A stretch of 64,000 nucleotides of DNA from Methanofollis aquaemaris (GTDB taxonomy: Archaea; Halobacteriota; Methanomicrobia; Methanomicrobiales; Methanofollaceae), in assembly GCF_017357525.1 (NCBI RefSeq), contig NZ_CP036172.1, positions 1,648,561 to 1,712,560 of the forward strand. The letters run 5' to 3'. Both the position numbers and the translations under genes were made by a program. Below the pieces are notes generated by a model. It ran no database searches and was not told the DNA's origin. It was given only the letters and a program-made list of their open reading frames with translations. Shown here piece after piece: positions 25,755-35,290 of this stretch (position 1 is its first letter; every line of letters starts with the position of its first letter).

Positions 25755-25780
25755 CCTTGATGATATACTTTTATCATCAA
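25755..25780. promoter_or_regulatory. Inverted repeat over the purA promoter
   Basis: Perfect 10-bp arms CTTGATGATA / TATCATCAAG enclose TACTTT. The sequence GATATACTTT at 25761-25770 is TATA-like and would place the transcript start near 25790, about 20 bases before purA. The palindrome could therefore be an operator. It could also be a 3' structure of the upstream DUF4405 gene. Confidence 0.55.
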
Positions 25781-25808
25781 GTATCGCCCCAAATTACATG
25801 ATATAGAC

Positions 25809-26819
25809 ATGTCGTGCACCATCATTGTCGGAGGATTTTTTGGGGATGAAGGAAAGGGCAAGATCGTCGCGCATATTGCCCACCAGGACCATCCCTCTAT
25901 TATTTCAAGGGGAGGCGTAGGCCCGAACGCCGGACACACGGTGACGGTCGGGGACCAGAACTATGGCGTGCGGATGATCCCATCGGGTTTCGTCTATCCG
26001 AACGCAAAACTCTACATTGGGAGTGGAGTGCTCGTTGATCCGAGAGTCTTCCTCAGGGAGATCGGTCTCCTTGGCGTAGAAGGTCGGGTCTTCGTGGACG
26101 GACGTTGCGGAGTCATCGAGGAAGAGCATGTGGAACGGGACCAGAGCAGCGATCACCTGGCCAAGAAGATCGGTTCGACCGGCACCGGGTGTGGTCCTGC
26201 GAACTCCGATCGGGTGTTGCGGGTCTCCAGGCAGGCAAAGGATGTCCCTGAACTCTCTCCATATATTATCGATGTTGCGGAGGATGTTAATGCGGCCATC
26301 GATCGGGGCGATAATGTCCTTCTCGAAGGAACGCAGGGGTTCGGGATCTCCCTGTACTATGGCACCTATCCGTACGTGACGAGCAAGGACACCTCGGCCT
26401 CACAGATCGCGGCTGACAACGGGGTGGGTCCGACGAAGATCGACGATGTTGTCGTCGTCTTTAAGGCCTATCCGACCAGGGTCGGTGAAGGCCCCTTCCA
26501 GACTGAGATGTCTGAGGAAGAATCGAATACTCTCGGCTTCCAGGAGTTTGGAACCGTCACCCACCGGCTCCGCAGGATCGGTGGTTGGGACGCAAAGATG
26601 GCCAGGTACTCGGCGATGATCAACGGATGTACGATCGCCGCGATCACCGGGATCGACCACATCGATCCGGCCTGCTTTGGGGCGACTTCATACGACGAGC
26701 TCACCCCGAAGGCCATTGAATTCCTTAAGCAGGCAGAAAAGGATATCGGCGCTCCGATCGGCTTGATCTCAACCGGTCCGGAACTCTCCCAGATCATTGA
26801 CCTGAGGGATGAACTGTGA
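25809..26819 (+). CDS. purA: Adenylosuccinate synthetase
   Basis: 336 residues, the short archaeal form (bacterial enzymes are about 430). The P-loop variant GGFFGDEGKGK (about 8-18) and GGVGPNAGHT (about 36-45) carry the catalytic Asp and His. STGTGCGPAN and EGTQGFGISLYYGTYPYVTSKDTS are also typical. It joins IMP and aspartate using GTP in the first step of AMP synthesis. The stop overlaps the start of a Trm112-like gene (GTGA). A palindromic element covers its likely promoter. Confidence 0.95.
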   Translation: MSCTIIVGGFFGDEGKGKIVAHIAHQDHPSIISRGGVGPNAGHTVTVGDQNYGVRMIPSGFVYPNAKLYIGSGVLVDPRVFLREIGLLGVEGRVFVDGRCGVIEEEHVERDQSSDHLAKKIGSTGTGCGPANSDRVLRVSRQAKDVPELSPYIIDVAEDVNAAIDRGDNVLLEGTQGFGISLYYGTYPYVTSKDTSASQIAADNGVGPTKIDDVVVVFKAYPTRVGEGPFQTEMSEEESNTLGFQEFGTVTHRLRRIGGWDAKMARYSAMINGCTIAAITGIDHIDPACFGATSYDELTPKAIEFLKQAEKDIGAPIGLISTGPELSQIIDLRDEL

Positions 26820-26998
26820 AGCGCTCGCTCCTCCCCATCCTCTGCTGCCCGGTCTGCAAGGGAGACCTTGAACTCAGGGTGGTTGAGGAGAAAGAGGATG
26901 ATATCATCGAAGGATCCTTGCTCTGCGGTGCGTGTGGGGTCGAGTACCCTATCAGAGAAGGTATCCCCAACCTCCTCCCCCCAGCTGATCAGGACTGA
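26816..26998 (+). CDS. Trm112-like zinc-ribbon protein
   Basis: 60 residues from a GTG overlapping the purA stop. One zinc-ribbon is visible: CPVCKGDLEL at the start and CGACGVEYPIREGIPNLLPP at the end, the hallmark of the UPF0434/Trm112 family. In eukaryotes and haloarchaea Trm112 activates several methyltransferases of the translation machinery as a small obligate partner. No methyltransferase is next to it here. It is followed after 3 bases by a gene of unknown function, suggesting one transcript from purA through cbiB. Confidence 0.85.
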   Translation: MKRSLLPILCCPVCKGDLELRVVEEKEDDIIEGSLLCGACGVEYPIREGIPNLLPPADQD

Positions 26999-27001
26999 AG
27001 T

Positions 27002-27520
27002 ATGGACGTCCCCTGTGAGATCCGGCTCAACAGATATAGGATCAATTCTATAGACCTTCCGGAGTCTGTGGAAGTCGGACCAGGGGACACGCTCGTACTG
27101 AAACTTTTCAATGAGGGTTCCCCTCTCCATCTCACCATATCGGCTCCTGATGCCGCTCGTTTCACCGATTTTGTTCATGAAAATATTTTTCTGGAAGAGG
27201 ATGCAGAGATCCAGGTCTATCTCAGGAATGATGTCTTTCCGGGGACTTTCACCCTTCAGGTGATCACGGGCTATGGGGCAAACCGCTCTGATCTCCTGGT
27301 CTATGTCCGCGATCTTCCGGTTCCGAAGGAAGAAAAGTCGGTTGTGGTGCAGCAAGAACCGCAAGCCCCTCCGAAACTCCCGGTGGTTCCGTTTGCTATT
27401 GTAACTGTGGCGGTCCTTCTCTTCATAATCTACGTGGGGACCGGGCTCACCGCCTTTGAGGCCTCGGCCTTCCTTCTTCTCATTGCAGGGGTGCTCGCTG
27501 CGTGGTTCCTGCGGCCCTGA
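27002..27520 (+). CDS. Unrecognised protein with beta-rich N-terminus and two C-terminal membrane helices
   Basis: 172 residues. Residues 1-105 look like an all-beta domain (RYRINSIDLPESVEVGPGDTLVLKLFNEGSPLHLTISA), reminiscent of a small immunoglobulin-like or cupredoxin-like fold without visible metal ligands. A charged and proline-rich linker (EEKSVVVQQEPQAPPKLP) leads to two hydrophobic segments (about 128-146, 150-170). There is no signal peptide, so the soluble part would be cytoplasmic unless the helices invert it. Similar proteins of unknown function occur in methanogens and halophiles (I recall a DUF7524 type, not verified). The end overlaps cbiB by 19 bases. Confidence 0.75.
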   Translation: MDVPCEIRLNRYRINSIDLPESVEVGPGDTLVLKLFNEGSPLHLTISAPDAARFTDFVHENIFLEEDAEIQVYLRNDVFPGTFTLQVITGYGANRSDLLVYVRDLPVPKEEKSVVVQQEPQAPPKLPVVPFAIVTVAVLLFIIYVGTGLTAFEASAFLLLIAGVLAAWFLRP

Positions 27521-28422
27521 CCCTTTTTTTTGCCCTGGTTCTCGATCGGTTGTTCGGTGACCCCCACACGCCGTTCCATCCTGTCGCCCTCTTCGGGCGG
27601 TTTGTCGGGTGGTGGGGCCGCCCTGTGCGCTATCCAGTATATCTTCAGCGCGTGGTGGGGGTCGTTCTCTGGATCTTCTCGGTGCTGCTCTTTGCTTTTC
27701 CTTTCTGGATGGTCGAGTGTTATCTTCCGCCTCTCGTCCTCCTCCTCGTCTCCCCCTTCCTCCTCAAGGTAACCTTTGCCTGGCGCTCCCTTGAGGAGCA
27801 TGCTTTCGCCGTCGAGACGGCCCTCTCCAGTGGAGGCCTTGAAGAGGGTCGGCGGGCCGCCGGGATGCTGGTCTCGCGCGACACCGCCACCCTGAGTGCC
27901 GAGGAGATCCGCTCTGCGGCCTATGAGTCGGTGGCCGAGAACCTCTCCGACTCGGTCGTCGCCCCACTCTTCTGGTTCGCGGTCTTCGCCCCCTTTGGGT
28001 TGGGGCTCACGGCGGCGGCGGTGTATCGGGCGATCAACTGCATGGACGCGATGCTCGGCTATCCTGATGAGCGGCTCCGGTTGGGTTGGTGGGCCGCCAG
28101 AGCCGACGACCTCGCAAACCTCCTCCCTTCCAGGCTGACAGGGCTGGTGGGACTTGTCTACTTCGCGGTGAAAGGCCGGTTCGCGCCGGCGTTGCAGACG
28201 CTCCGCGCCGACCGGAGGAAGCGGCCCGGTCCCAACGGCGGATGGCCGATGAGTGTCATCGCCGGCGGGGCCGGGGTGAAGTTTGTCAAGCCGGGGATAT
28301 ACACCATTGGTCCCGGAGAGCGGAGCCTCGTTGACGGCGGTCCGGAAATTATTGGAGCTGTACGAGGTATTACGCTTGGATTTTGCTCGTTTGCGATCAT
28401 CGCACTATTTTTATTGGGTTGA
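27502..28422 (+). CDS. cbiB: Adenosylcobinamide-phosphate synthase (cobalamin biosynthesis)
   Basis: 306 residues from a GTG at 27502. The N-terminal motif LFFALVLDRLFGDPHTPFHPVALFGRFVGWW is characteristic of CbiB/CobD. Later ones are SAAYESVAENLSDSVVAPLFWF, INCMDAMLGY and RADDLANLLPSRLTG. It is an integral membrane enzyme with about five to six segments that attaches aminopropanol (phosphate) to adenosylcobyric acid. Methanogens need it for the corrinoids of methyltransferases. The other cobalamin genes are not in the window. The overlap with the preceding frame suggests translational coupling. Confidence 0.94.
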   Translation: MVPAALTLFFALVLDRLFGDPHTPFHPVALFGRFVGWWGRPVRYPVYLQRVVGVVLWIFSVLLFAFPFWMVECYLPPLVLLLVSPFLLKVTFAWRSLEEHAFAVETALSSGGLEEGRRAAGMLVSRDTATLSAEEIRSAAYESVAENLSDSVVAPLFWFAVFAPFGLGLTAAAVYRAINCMDAMLGYPDERLRLGWWAARADDLANLLPSRLTGLVGLVYFAVKGRFAPALQTLRADRRKRPGPNGGWPMSVIAGGAGVKFVKPGIYTIGPGERSLVDGGPEIIGAVRGITLGFCSFAIIALFLLG

Positions 28423-28442
28423 CTGTCCAATAGGTAGGAATA

Positions 28443-29339
28443 ATGAAACTTGAGGAACTGAGGTACGGCACCGAGCTCCTGAAGCGGGGCTTTGCGTCCA
28501 TGCAGAAGGGAGGGGTCATCATGGATGTGGTGAACGCCGAGCAGGCACGCATCGCTGAGGAAGCCGGCGCTGTTGCCGTGATGGCGCTTGAGCGGGTTCC
28601 GGCCGATATCAGGAAAGCCGGTGGAGTGGCGCGGATGGCCGACCCTGAGAAGGTCATCGAGATCATCGACGCCGTGTCCATCCCGGTGATGGGCAAGGTG
28701 CGGATCGGTCACTTTGTCGAGGCCCAGGTGCTTGAGACGATCGGCGTCGATATGATCGACGAGAGCGAGGTTCTCACCCCGGCAGACGAGGAGTACCATA
28801 TCGAGAAGATGAAGTTCACCGTGCCGTTCGTCTGCGGTGCTCGCAACCTCGGCGAGGCGATGCGCCGGATCAACGAGGGTGCGGCGATGATCAGGACGAA
28901 GGGCGAGGCCGGGACCGGCAATGTTGTCGAGGCGGTGCGGCACATGCGGGCGATACAGGGCGAGATCCGGGAGATTGCCGGTATGGACGAGCAGGAACTC
29001 CGAGCCCGTGCCCGCGCGATCGAGGCGCCATATGAGATTCTTGCCGAGACGGCGAAGATGGGCCGCCTCCCGGTTGTGAACTTCTCTGCGGGTGGGATCG
29101 CTACGCCATCCGACGCCGCGCTCATGATGCAGATGGGTGCGGACGGTGTCTTCGTTGGGTCAGGGATCTTCAAGTCCTCGAACCCTCAGAAGATGGCGAA
29201 GGCAGTTGTCGAGGCTGTTCACCACTACACCGACGCAAAGGTCATCGCCGAGGTGAGCCGCGGCATCGGTGACCCGATGAAGGGCCTGGACATCCATGAA
29301 CTCAAGGGAGAAGAGAGGCTGCAGGAGCGTGGCTGGTAA
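28443..29339 (+). CDS. pdxS: Pyridoxal 5'-phosphate synthase, synthase subunit
   Basis: 298 residues, normal for PdxS. Family motifs of the (beta/alpha)8 barrel: [15 protein letters not shown]-like [37 protein letters not shown], active-site lysines in [16 protein letters not shown] and [16 protein letters not shown], and the phosphate loop [27 protein letters not shown]. It condenses ribose-5-phosphate, glyceraldehyde-3-phosphate and ammonia to PLP. pdxT overlaps its 3' end. A short inverted repeat (TATTGG / CCAATA, 28412-28432) precedes the ribosome site TAGGAAT. Confidence 0.97.
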   Translation: MKLEELRYGTELLKRGFASMQKGGVIMDVVNAEQARIAEEAGAVAVMALERVPADIRKAGGVARMADPEKVIEIIDAVSIPVMGKVRIGHFVEAQVLETIGVDMIDESEVLTPADEEYHIEKMKFTVPFVCGARNLGEAMRRINEGAAMIRTKGEAGTGNVVEAVRHMRAIQGEIREIAGMDEQELRARARAIEAPYEILAETAKMGRLPVVNFSAGGIATPSDAALMMQMGADGVFVGSGIFKSSNPQKMAKAVVEAVHHYTDAKVIAEVSRGIGDPMKGLDIHELKGEERLQERGW

Positions 29340-29898
29340 GAAGGTCGGCGTCCTCGCCCTGCAGGGGGACGTGAGCGAACATGTCCAGGCCTTTGAGGTC
29401 GCCCTTGGAGGGGACGGCGAGGTCGTGCCGGTCCGCATGCCGGCCGACCTCGAGGGCTGCGACGCCCTCGCCATTCCCGGCGGCGAGTCGACGACCCTTG
29501 CCCGACTGATCGCCGAGAGCGGTCTCCGTGAGGCGATCCGATCTTTCGAAGGCGGGATCTTTGCGACCTGTGCCGGGATGGTGCTGGTCGCGACCGAGAT
29601 CAACGATTCCAGGTTTGAACCTCTCGGCATCGTCGACATCACCATCGAACGAAACGCCTTCGGGCGGCAGCGCGATTCCTTCGAGGCCGACCTCGAGGTC
29701 GCAGGGCTTGATGAACCCTTCCACGCGGTCTTCATCAGGGCGCCGATGGCGACGGCCGCAGGCCCTGATGTCGAGGTGATTGCCAGGATAGACGAGGGGA
29801 TCGTTGCCGTCAGGCGAGGAAAGCATATGGTCCTCTCCTTCCACCCCGAACTCTGCGGCGATCTCAGATTGCACAGGATGTTCCTTGAGGCCCTCTGA
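29329..29898 (+). CDS. pdxT: Pyridoxal 5'-phosphate synthase, glutaminase subunit
   Basis: 189 residues from the GTG at 29329, which gives the family N-terminus (V)[17 protein letters not shown]; an ATG at 29296 would add 11 unusual residues. Glutaminase features: [12 protein letters not shown], nucleophile Cys in [13 protein letters not shown], and the late His/Glu pair in [10 protein letters not shown]. It releases ammonia from glutamine for PdxS, forming the 12+12 complex. It overlaps pdxS by 11 bases. A run of eight Ts at 29908-29915 just after the stop is a likely terminator. Confidence 0.95.
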   Translation: MAGKKVGVLALQGDVSEHVQAFEVALGGDGEVVPVRMPADLEGCDALAIPGGESTTLARLIAESGLREAIRSFEGGIFATCAGMVLVATEINDSRFEPLGIVDITIERNAFGRQRDSFEADLEVAGLDEPFHAVFIRAPMATAAGPDVEVIARIDEGIVAVRRGKHMVLSFHPELCGDLRLHRMFLEAL

Positions 29899-29907
29899 GG
29901 AGGGATC

Positions 29908-29915
29908 TTTTTTTT
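29908..29915 (+). terminator. T-run terminator after pdxT
   Basis: Eight Ts, starting 10 bases after the pdxT stop and reaching the first base of the convergent kinase gene's stop. Archaeal RNA polymerase terminates at such runs without a hairpin. Confidence 0.6.
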
Positions 29916-32374
29916 CAATTTTTAGAGGGTGGGTCTGGAAAGAATACGGTAAATCGAGTTCTTTCATCGGTGTATGCCTCAAAAACGCCGCCAATCTGAT
30001 CGGAAAGAACGCTGACCAACCTTATCCCGAGTTTTCCCACATTGTCTGTGATAATATCTGGAGAAACCCCGATACCGTCGTCTTCCACGGTGAGGCACAA
30101 TGTCGCTGCTTTTTTGTGGAGGCCGACCTGAACTGTTCCTGTTTTCCTCCCGAGGAATGCATGTTTAATGGCGTTTGAAACAAGTTCGTTCACGATCAGC
30201 CCGATCGGAATCGCGGTGTCGAGATCGAGGGTGATATCGTCGATATCGGTCTTGATGACGAACTCTGAACTTGACGCGTAAGAATCATGGATCTCAGAAC
30301 AGAGGGTGGAAATATAGATCTTCACATCGATCGACGCCAGATTTTCTGACATATAGAGGTTCTCGTGGACGAGGGCCATCGCAATGATCCGGCTTTCGCA
30401 GTTTTTGAGTAGGTCGATAGCTTCGGGATCTCTGATGGTGGATCCCTGGAGAGAGAGGAGGCTTGCGATCTGTTGCATGTTGTTCTTGACGCGGTGATGG
30501 ATTTCCTTGAGCAGGACGTCCTTTTCTCTGAGAGAATTTTTCAACTTTGTCTCGTAATCCTTCTGAACAGTGATATCGACGAGCGATATCACGCTCTTCT
30601 TTGTTCCCGGGATGAGGGCGATGGTTACGATGACATTGTGGATCGAACCGCCCTTTGCGACAAAGCAGGAGGTATAAACCTGGGGCACGTCTCCGCCTTC
30701 TTTACATCTCTTCTGGTGGAACTCAAGCATTTGATCGAGATCCGCCCCGGTAAAGAAGTGTTCCCATCGAACAGTTCCCTCAATCTCGTTTTTCGCATAT
30801 CCCGAGAGTTCGGCAAAACCAGAATTGGCGAGGGAGATCATGAGATCCTCCTCGATGATCACTGTGGCGGCACCTGAAGCTTCGAACAGCGTCCGGTAGA
30901 GATTTTCTGACTGTCGCAGTTCTTCTTCTATCTTTCTCTCTGTGGTGATGTCGCGGAAAACGAACTGAATGGCCTGATGTCCCTGGTTGGTGGTCGGGAT
31001 CATTGTCGCTTCGACATACGGGCTCGTTCCGTCTGCCAGACAGAGTCTGACTTCGTTGAAATAGGAAGACCAGATTCCGGTGTGGATCTTCTGGAGTTCG
31101 TTCCGGACCGTTTCGTGAGATTCTGGGTGGATGTACGACCAGAATGAGCGTTCTCCAAATTCTTCGAGAGAGGTCACTCGCAGCACCTTCAGGGCTGCGG
31201 CATTGAGATGGATAATTTTACCTTCGCAGGTGATCCCGATCGCCTCTGGGGTCATGGTAATGAGGCGCCGGTAACATTCTTCAGTCTCTCTGAGGGTCTC
31301 AATTGTTTTCTTTTTCAGGGTAATGTCCTCTCCGGAGGCGAGTATTGAGTATATGTCTCCGTTTTCATCCTTTAAAGGGCGAAGATCCCATGAGATCTGA
31401 CGTTCGCTTCCGTCTCCGGTCAGGATTGGGTTCTCGAATTCTTTGATGCTTATCCGGGATCCAGAAAGGATGGTAAAACAGGCTGTTATTACTTTTCCCC
31501 TTGCATGGGTCGGCAGAAAGTGCTCAGTCCATTTCTTCCCGATGATCTCGGATTCAGGGTAGCCGAGGATTGAACAGCCTTTCTGGTTGATCATCCGCAC
31601 GACCATGTGATCGTCGATAACAAGGAGGATCACACCCGCCACATCGAGGTAGTGTCTTGTCCTGGCGCGTTCTTCCTGCTTTTCCCATTCTGCTCTCTTC
31701 ATTCTGCTGATGTCGACGACAGTGCAGACGATCTGTTCGTCTGGTGCCGGTCCTGCCGAGATCAGGACTGCAAGCAGGGTTCCGTCGCGGCATCGGAACT
31801 CAGTCTCGATCTCTTTATTTTCTCCACCTTTCATTGTCTGGTTAAAGAGTATGGTGGCCCTCTCGTCCTCCCAGATCTGGTCCAGACGTTGGAGGCTATC
31901 ATGATCGCGGTACCCGAGCATCGAGAGAAGGCGGTCATTTGCCTGAATGATCGCGCCGTCCCTTCTCAGAAGGAAGATCCCGGCGGCTGAGGCGTCATAG
32001 ATGCTGCGGAGTTTGCTCTCTTTGATACTCAGTCTGTGTGAGAGGATGGACGTGAGGGTGCCGATCCCGATGAGAACTGTTGCTTTGATGACAGCCACCG
32101 GGATCTCGGCCAGGTCTGGAAAATAGACCAGATTTAATAGCAGATATGAGGTGCCGACCAGAAACGAGAATTGAATGCCGTAGTTTGGTTGTCGATAGGC
32201 GATGAGAATAATGGGGAGGTACAGGACTACAGGAATTATGCTCTTTACACCGTTCAGAAACCCGAATATAACGATCCCGAAACTCAATACTGTCAAAAAA
32301 ATGGGGAAAATGGTCCAGAAATCGACTGCAGATCTGCAAGTCTGATGGATCTTCCGCCAATTATTCCCGGACAT
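29915..32374 (-). CDS. Membrane PAS sensor histidine kinase (HisKA_2 type)
   Basis: 819 residues. About four membrane segments (20-110) form the N-terminal part. Four PAS domains follow (about 118-235, 240-355, 360-480, 485-610). The dimerisation domain has the HisKA_2 motif LKEIHHRVKNNMQQIASLLSLQ (about 625-646), where His is the phosphate acceptor, followed by a HATPase domain with NELVSNAIKHAF and VEDDGIGVSPD. It should autophosphorylate in response to a cytoplasmic or membrane signal; the signal is not known. No receiver gene directly adjoins. GC is lower than the genome average seen here. CheW and a chemoreceptor lie just upstream on the same strand. Confidence 0.9.
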   Translation of the reverse strand: MSGNNWRKIHQTCRSAVDFWTIFPIFLTVLSFGIVIFGFLNGVKSIIPVVLYLPIILIAYRQPNYGIQFSFLVGTSYLLLNLVYFPDLAEIPVAVIKATVLIGIGTLTSILSHRLSIKESKLRSIYDASAAGIFLLRRDGAIIQANDRLLSMLGYRDHDSLQRLDQIWEDERATILFNQTMKGGENKEIETEFRCRDGTLLAVLISAGPAPDEQIVCTVVDISRMKRAEWEKQEERARTRHYLDVAGVILLVIDDHMVVRMINQKGCSILGYPESEIIGKKWTEHFLPTHARGKVITACFTILSGSRISIKEFENPILTGDGSERQISWDLRPLKDENGDIYSILASGEDITLKKKTIETLRETEECYRRLITMTPEAIGITCEGKIIHLNAAALKVLRVTSLEEFGERSFWSYIHPESHETVRNELQKIHTGIWSSYFNEVRLCLADGTSPYVEATMIPTTNQGHQAIQFVFRDITTERKIEEELRQSENLYRTLFEASGAATVIIEEDLMISLANSGFAELSGYAKNEIEGTVRWEHFFTGADLDQMLEFHQKRCKEGGDVPQVYTSCFVAKGGSIHNVIVTIALIPGTKKSVISLVDITVQKDYETKLKNSLREKDVLLKEIHHRVKNNMQQIASLLSLQGSTIRDPEAIDLLKNCESRIIAMALVHENLYMSENLASIDVKIYISTLCSEIHDSYASSSEFVIKTDIDDITLDLDTAIPIGLIVNELVSNAIKHAFLGRKTGTVQVGLHKKAATLCLTVEDDGIGVSPDIITDNVGKLGIRLVSVLSDQIGGVFEAYTDERTRFTVFFPDPPSKN

Positions 32375-32439
32375 TTAGTGTTATATATCGGTTTATGGAG
32401 AGTAATACCTTCTCTTTAAGAAATATGGTAGTTCATGGT

Positions 32440-32910
32440 TCAGATTTTTTTCACCTCTTCCTCAATGACCTTCTGGAGATCGATCCAGATGATGAGGTTC
32501 TCATCCTGCGTCTTTGTCACCTTTTCATCGGTACTCGCTCTGATAATCCCCTTGACATAGGCCTCTTTTGCCATCGTCTCATCCATCTGGACCACGTCGT
32601 CCCTGCCGACCCGCAGGACGGAATGAACATCGTCGACGATGATCCCGGTGTTCGACCCGTTTGCGGCTTCGGAGACCAGGATGATGATCTTTCTTGTTTC
32701 TGCATTTGTCTTTTCAGGGAGGCCGAGGAGCCTGTTCAGGTTCAGAATGGTGGTGATTTCGCCTCGAAGATTGATGATCCCGGCGATATGTGACGCCGCC
32801 CTTGGTATCGGCGTGATCGGCACCATCTCGACGATCTCCCGTGCGAGGTTGATGTCAAGGGCATAGTGGGTGCCCCCGATCTCAAACTCGACAACGTCTG
32901 TGATATCCAT
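32440..32910 (-). CDS. cheW: CheW-like chemotaxis coupling protein
   Basis: 156 residues forming one CheW domain: VVEFEIGGTHYALDINLAREIVEMVPITPIPRA, then HIAGIINLRGEITTILNLNRLLGL, and GIIVDDVHSVLRV. CheW links chemoreceptors to CheA kinase. It is 9 bases downstream of the chemoreceptor gene, so the two are co-transcribed. CheA is not in the window, so the pair must connect to a kinase encoded elsewhere. Confidence 0.93.
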   Translation of the reverse strand: MDITDVVEFEIGGTHYALDINLAREIVEMVPITPIPRAASHIAGIINLRGEITTILNLNRLLGLPEKTNAETRKIIILVSEAANGSNTGIIVDDVHSVLRVGRDDVVQMDETMAKEAYVKGIIRASTDEKVTKTQDENLIIWIDLQKVIEEEVKKI

Positions 32911-32919
32911 CTCGCTCGC

Positions 32920-35115
32920 CTATACCCTGAACTGTGCCATCGTCTCTTTCAGTCCATGTGCCATGGAACCGAGTTCGTTGGTGACACTCTCGATCTCTTC
33001 GGTCGAGGCGCTCGCCTCCTCGGCGAGGGCGGCAAGGTCGCTCACCTCTTTTTGCGTCTCCTGCGTCAGTCTCGTACCTTCATCGACGGTATGAACGACA
33101 GCATTACTCGTGTTTGCCTGGTCTTCGATGGCTTTCGCCATTTCGCTCATATCGTGGGTCACCGCCACGGCACCCTCGACGATCTTGTTCAAGGCAAGGA
33201 TCGCGTTGTTCACACTCTCGACACTTGCGGTGATCTCGTTGTTCGCAGACTTGATGGCTGTCGCTGTCTTCTCGCTCTTTGCCTGGATGGAGGTGATCAG
33301 GGTTTCGATGTCGTTCGTGGCCTTCTTTGATTCACCTGCAAGGTTTCTGACCTCGCCTGCGACGACAGCGAACCCTCTGCCATGTTCGCCCGCTCTTGCC
33401 GCTTCGATCGCAGCGTTCAGCGCGAGGAGGTTGGTCTGGTTTGAGATATCGGTGATGAGTTTGACGATCTTGTTGATCTCGTGCATCTCCTCGTTGAGTT
33501 GAGTGATATCGGTCACACTCTCGGTGGCGATCTCGTCGACTACGGCGATCTTCTCGTTTGCCTCCTTGCCGAGGCCCTGGGCGTCACTGCCCATCTTTGC
33601 CACATTTTCTGCTCTTCCGAGGACTTCCTGCGAGGTGCTTGCCATCTCCTCGTTCGATGCCGAGAGGTCGCCGATGCGGTGACTGATCTCTTCCATTCTG
33701 ATGAGGAGATCCCGGTTGAGGTCTGCACACCGCTGACTCGTGATTGCCACCTGTTCAGCGGCCTTTGAGATCTCGCCGGACCCCCTGCTCGCGTCCGAGA
33801 CTCCGGCCTCCACCTGCTCGACCGCCTGCTGGATCTGCCCCACCATGGCGGCAGACTTTGTGCCCAGATCGTTTAATGACTGTTTAAATTTCTGGAAATC
33901 GCCTGCTACAGAAATATCCTCGGAGAACCGAGTGGTATAATCGCCTTTTGCAAAGCACCCTGAGACTCGCATTGCTTCGTTAATCGGGGCAACGACGACA
34001 TCCATCAGACGGTTCATGCCCTCGATGACGTTGGCGTACTCCCCCTGATGTTTTGATGCGTCGGCCCGTTTTGAAAGTTCTCCCCGCCTGCCTACCTCTG
34101 CAAGCATTTCTGCGTCGTCCACGAGGGCGCGAAGATGCTCCGCCGTGGCGATGAAGGCCGGGATCATCTGGTCGTTCTCTGACTTCCGCCCGGCGCGCTT
34201 GAGGTCGTCAAGTTGTTCCAGGTTGCCTACACCGAAGGTGATCACACCTGCCTGGATGCGGAGGAGACTGCTCTGCACACCATTGATCGCCTCCGCGATC
34301 TTCGCAAAGCCACCCTGGTAGTTTCCTTCGACCTTCCGGGTGTAATCATTCTGTGCCATCCTCTGGAGGACGTCGTAACCCTCCTTAAGAGCTTCAAGAC
34401 CATCGGTGCAGTTGTTGAAACTCTCTGCGAGCTGTTTGAATTCCCCTTTGTAAGTTGAAGCATCAACTCTTTCAGGGATTATACCCTTGCCGATGAGTTC
34501 GACATCTTGTGCGGCGCGTTGGATGGGCACGATGACGGCTTCGAGGAGGGTGTTGACGCTTTTTGCGATCTCCAGGAAGTCGCCTTCGGCGTCGAGGCTG
34601 GCGCGGGTTGAAAGGTTCCCGTTCCGCGCCTCCTCGCCGACATGGAGAAGATCCTGCACGGTCTGCTTCTGGGCGGTGATGTCCGGGAAGTACTCGACCG
34701 CCCCGATGATCCGGCCATTTTCGTCGTGATGGGCCACACTGGTGCAGTTCTCCCACCGACCGTCATCATACAGAATGTCAATGCTGTTTGTCTTCCCGGT
34801 TTCCATAGCCACCCGGCCGGGACAGTTCCTTGATTTGCAGATATCGGCATTGTATAGGTCATAGCAGTGCTTCCCGAGGCACTCGCTCTCCTTCATCCCC
34901 AGTGCGGCTGCTGCAGCCTGATTGATGAAGAGGATCCTGTAATCCCTGTCGATGACATGAAGGGGAAGAGGGATGAGATCGATCCCCTCCAGCACCATCT
35001 CAGACCTATTGAGTTCTTCTTCTGGTTTTATATCCTCAGATACGTTTTCCTTGAATTCTGTGTCCTTTGCTTTCATTCTGATGCCTCTTGATGTTGTCGT
35101 GGTTTCTGCTGTCAT
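32920..35115 (-). CDS. Soluble chemoreceptor with Cys-rich PAS domain and HAMP-like repeats
   Basis: 731 residues and no membrane segment. A PAS domain (about 42-155) contains the cluster [20 protein letters not shown], with four cysteines, which may bind a metal or sense redox. Then come several HAMP-like units (about 160-430), recognisable by repeated patterns such as [45 protein letters not shown] and [20 protein letters not shown]. The signalling domain (about 440-725) holds the methyl-accepting hairpin with tip [30 protein letters not shown]. This is a cytoplasmic poly-HAMP receptor that would signal through CheW/CheA to the archaellum motor. The start could also be the Met at residue 14. 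Confidence 0.92.
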   Translation of the reverse strand: MTAETTTTSRGIRMKAKDTEFKENVSEDIKPEEELNRSEMVLEGIDLIPLPLHVIDRDYRILFINQAAAAALGMKESECLGKHCYDLYNADICKSRNCPGRVAMETGKTNSIDILYDDGRWENCTSVAHHDENGRIIGAVEYFPDITAQKQTVQDLLHVGEEARNGNLSTRASLDAEGDFLEIAKSVNTLLEAVIVPIQRAAQDVELIGKGIIPERVDASTYKGEFKQLAESFNNCTDGLEALKEGYDVLQRMAQNDYTRKVEGNYQGGFAKIAEAINGVQSSLLRIQAGVITFGVGNLEQLDDLKRAGRKSENDQMIPAFIATAEHLRALVDDAEMLAEVGRRGELSKRADASKHQGEYANVIEGMNRLMDVVVAPINEAMRVSGCFAKGDYTTRFSEDISVAGDFQKFKQSLNDLGTKSAAMVGQIQQAVEQVEAGVSDASRGSGEISKAAEQVAITSQRCADLNRDLLIRMEEISHRIGDLSASNEEMASTSQEVLGRAENVAKMGSDAQGLGKEANEKIAVVDEIATESVTDITQLNEEMHEINKIVKLITDISNQTNLLALNAAIEAARAGEHGRGFAVVAGEVRNLAGESKKATNDIETLITSIQAKSEKTATAIKSANNEITASVESVNNAILALNKIVEGAVAVTHDMSEMAKAIEDQANTSNAVVHTVDEGTRLTQETQKEVSDLAALAEEASASTEEIESVTNELGSMAHGLKETMAQFRV

Positions 35116-35290
35116 CAGCGGTTGCAGGACATCCGGGGATATCCCACAGGGTTATGACCATTGCCTATCAATATTGATAGGCAGATCTGATGACAGATTG
35201 TAAGTCGATTTTATATATATGTGTTTCCACTTGGTGTGCAGAGTTTATGGCTGGCTTTCGTAATACCTTTAATTTAGAAGGGTTTAAAAA

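Noticed and set aside
28412-28432. Inverted repeat TATTGG/CCAATA before pdxS as an operator
   Set aside because: Arms of only 6 bases at the end of cbiB, without a promoter of its own in sight; may be chance.
35224-35240. Possible further ORB (TGTTTCCACTTGG)
   Set aside because: The G-rich half (AAGGGG) of the motif is missing, so this is only a partial match by chance.
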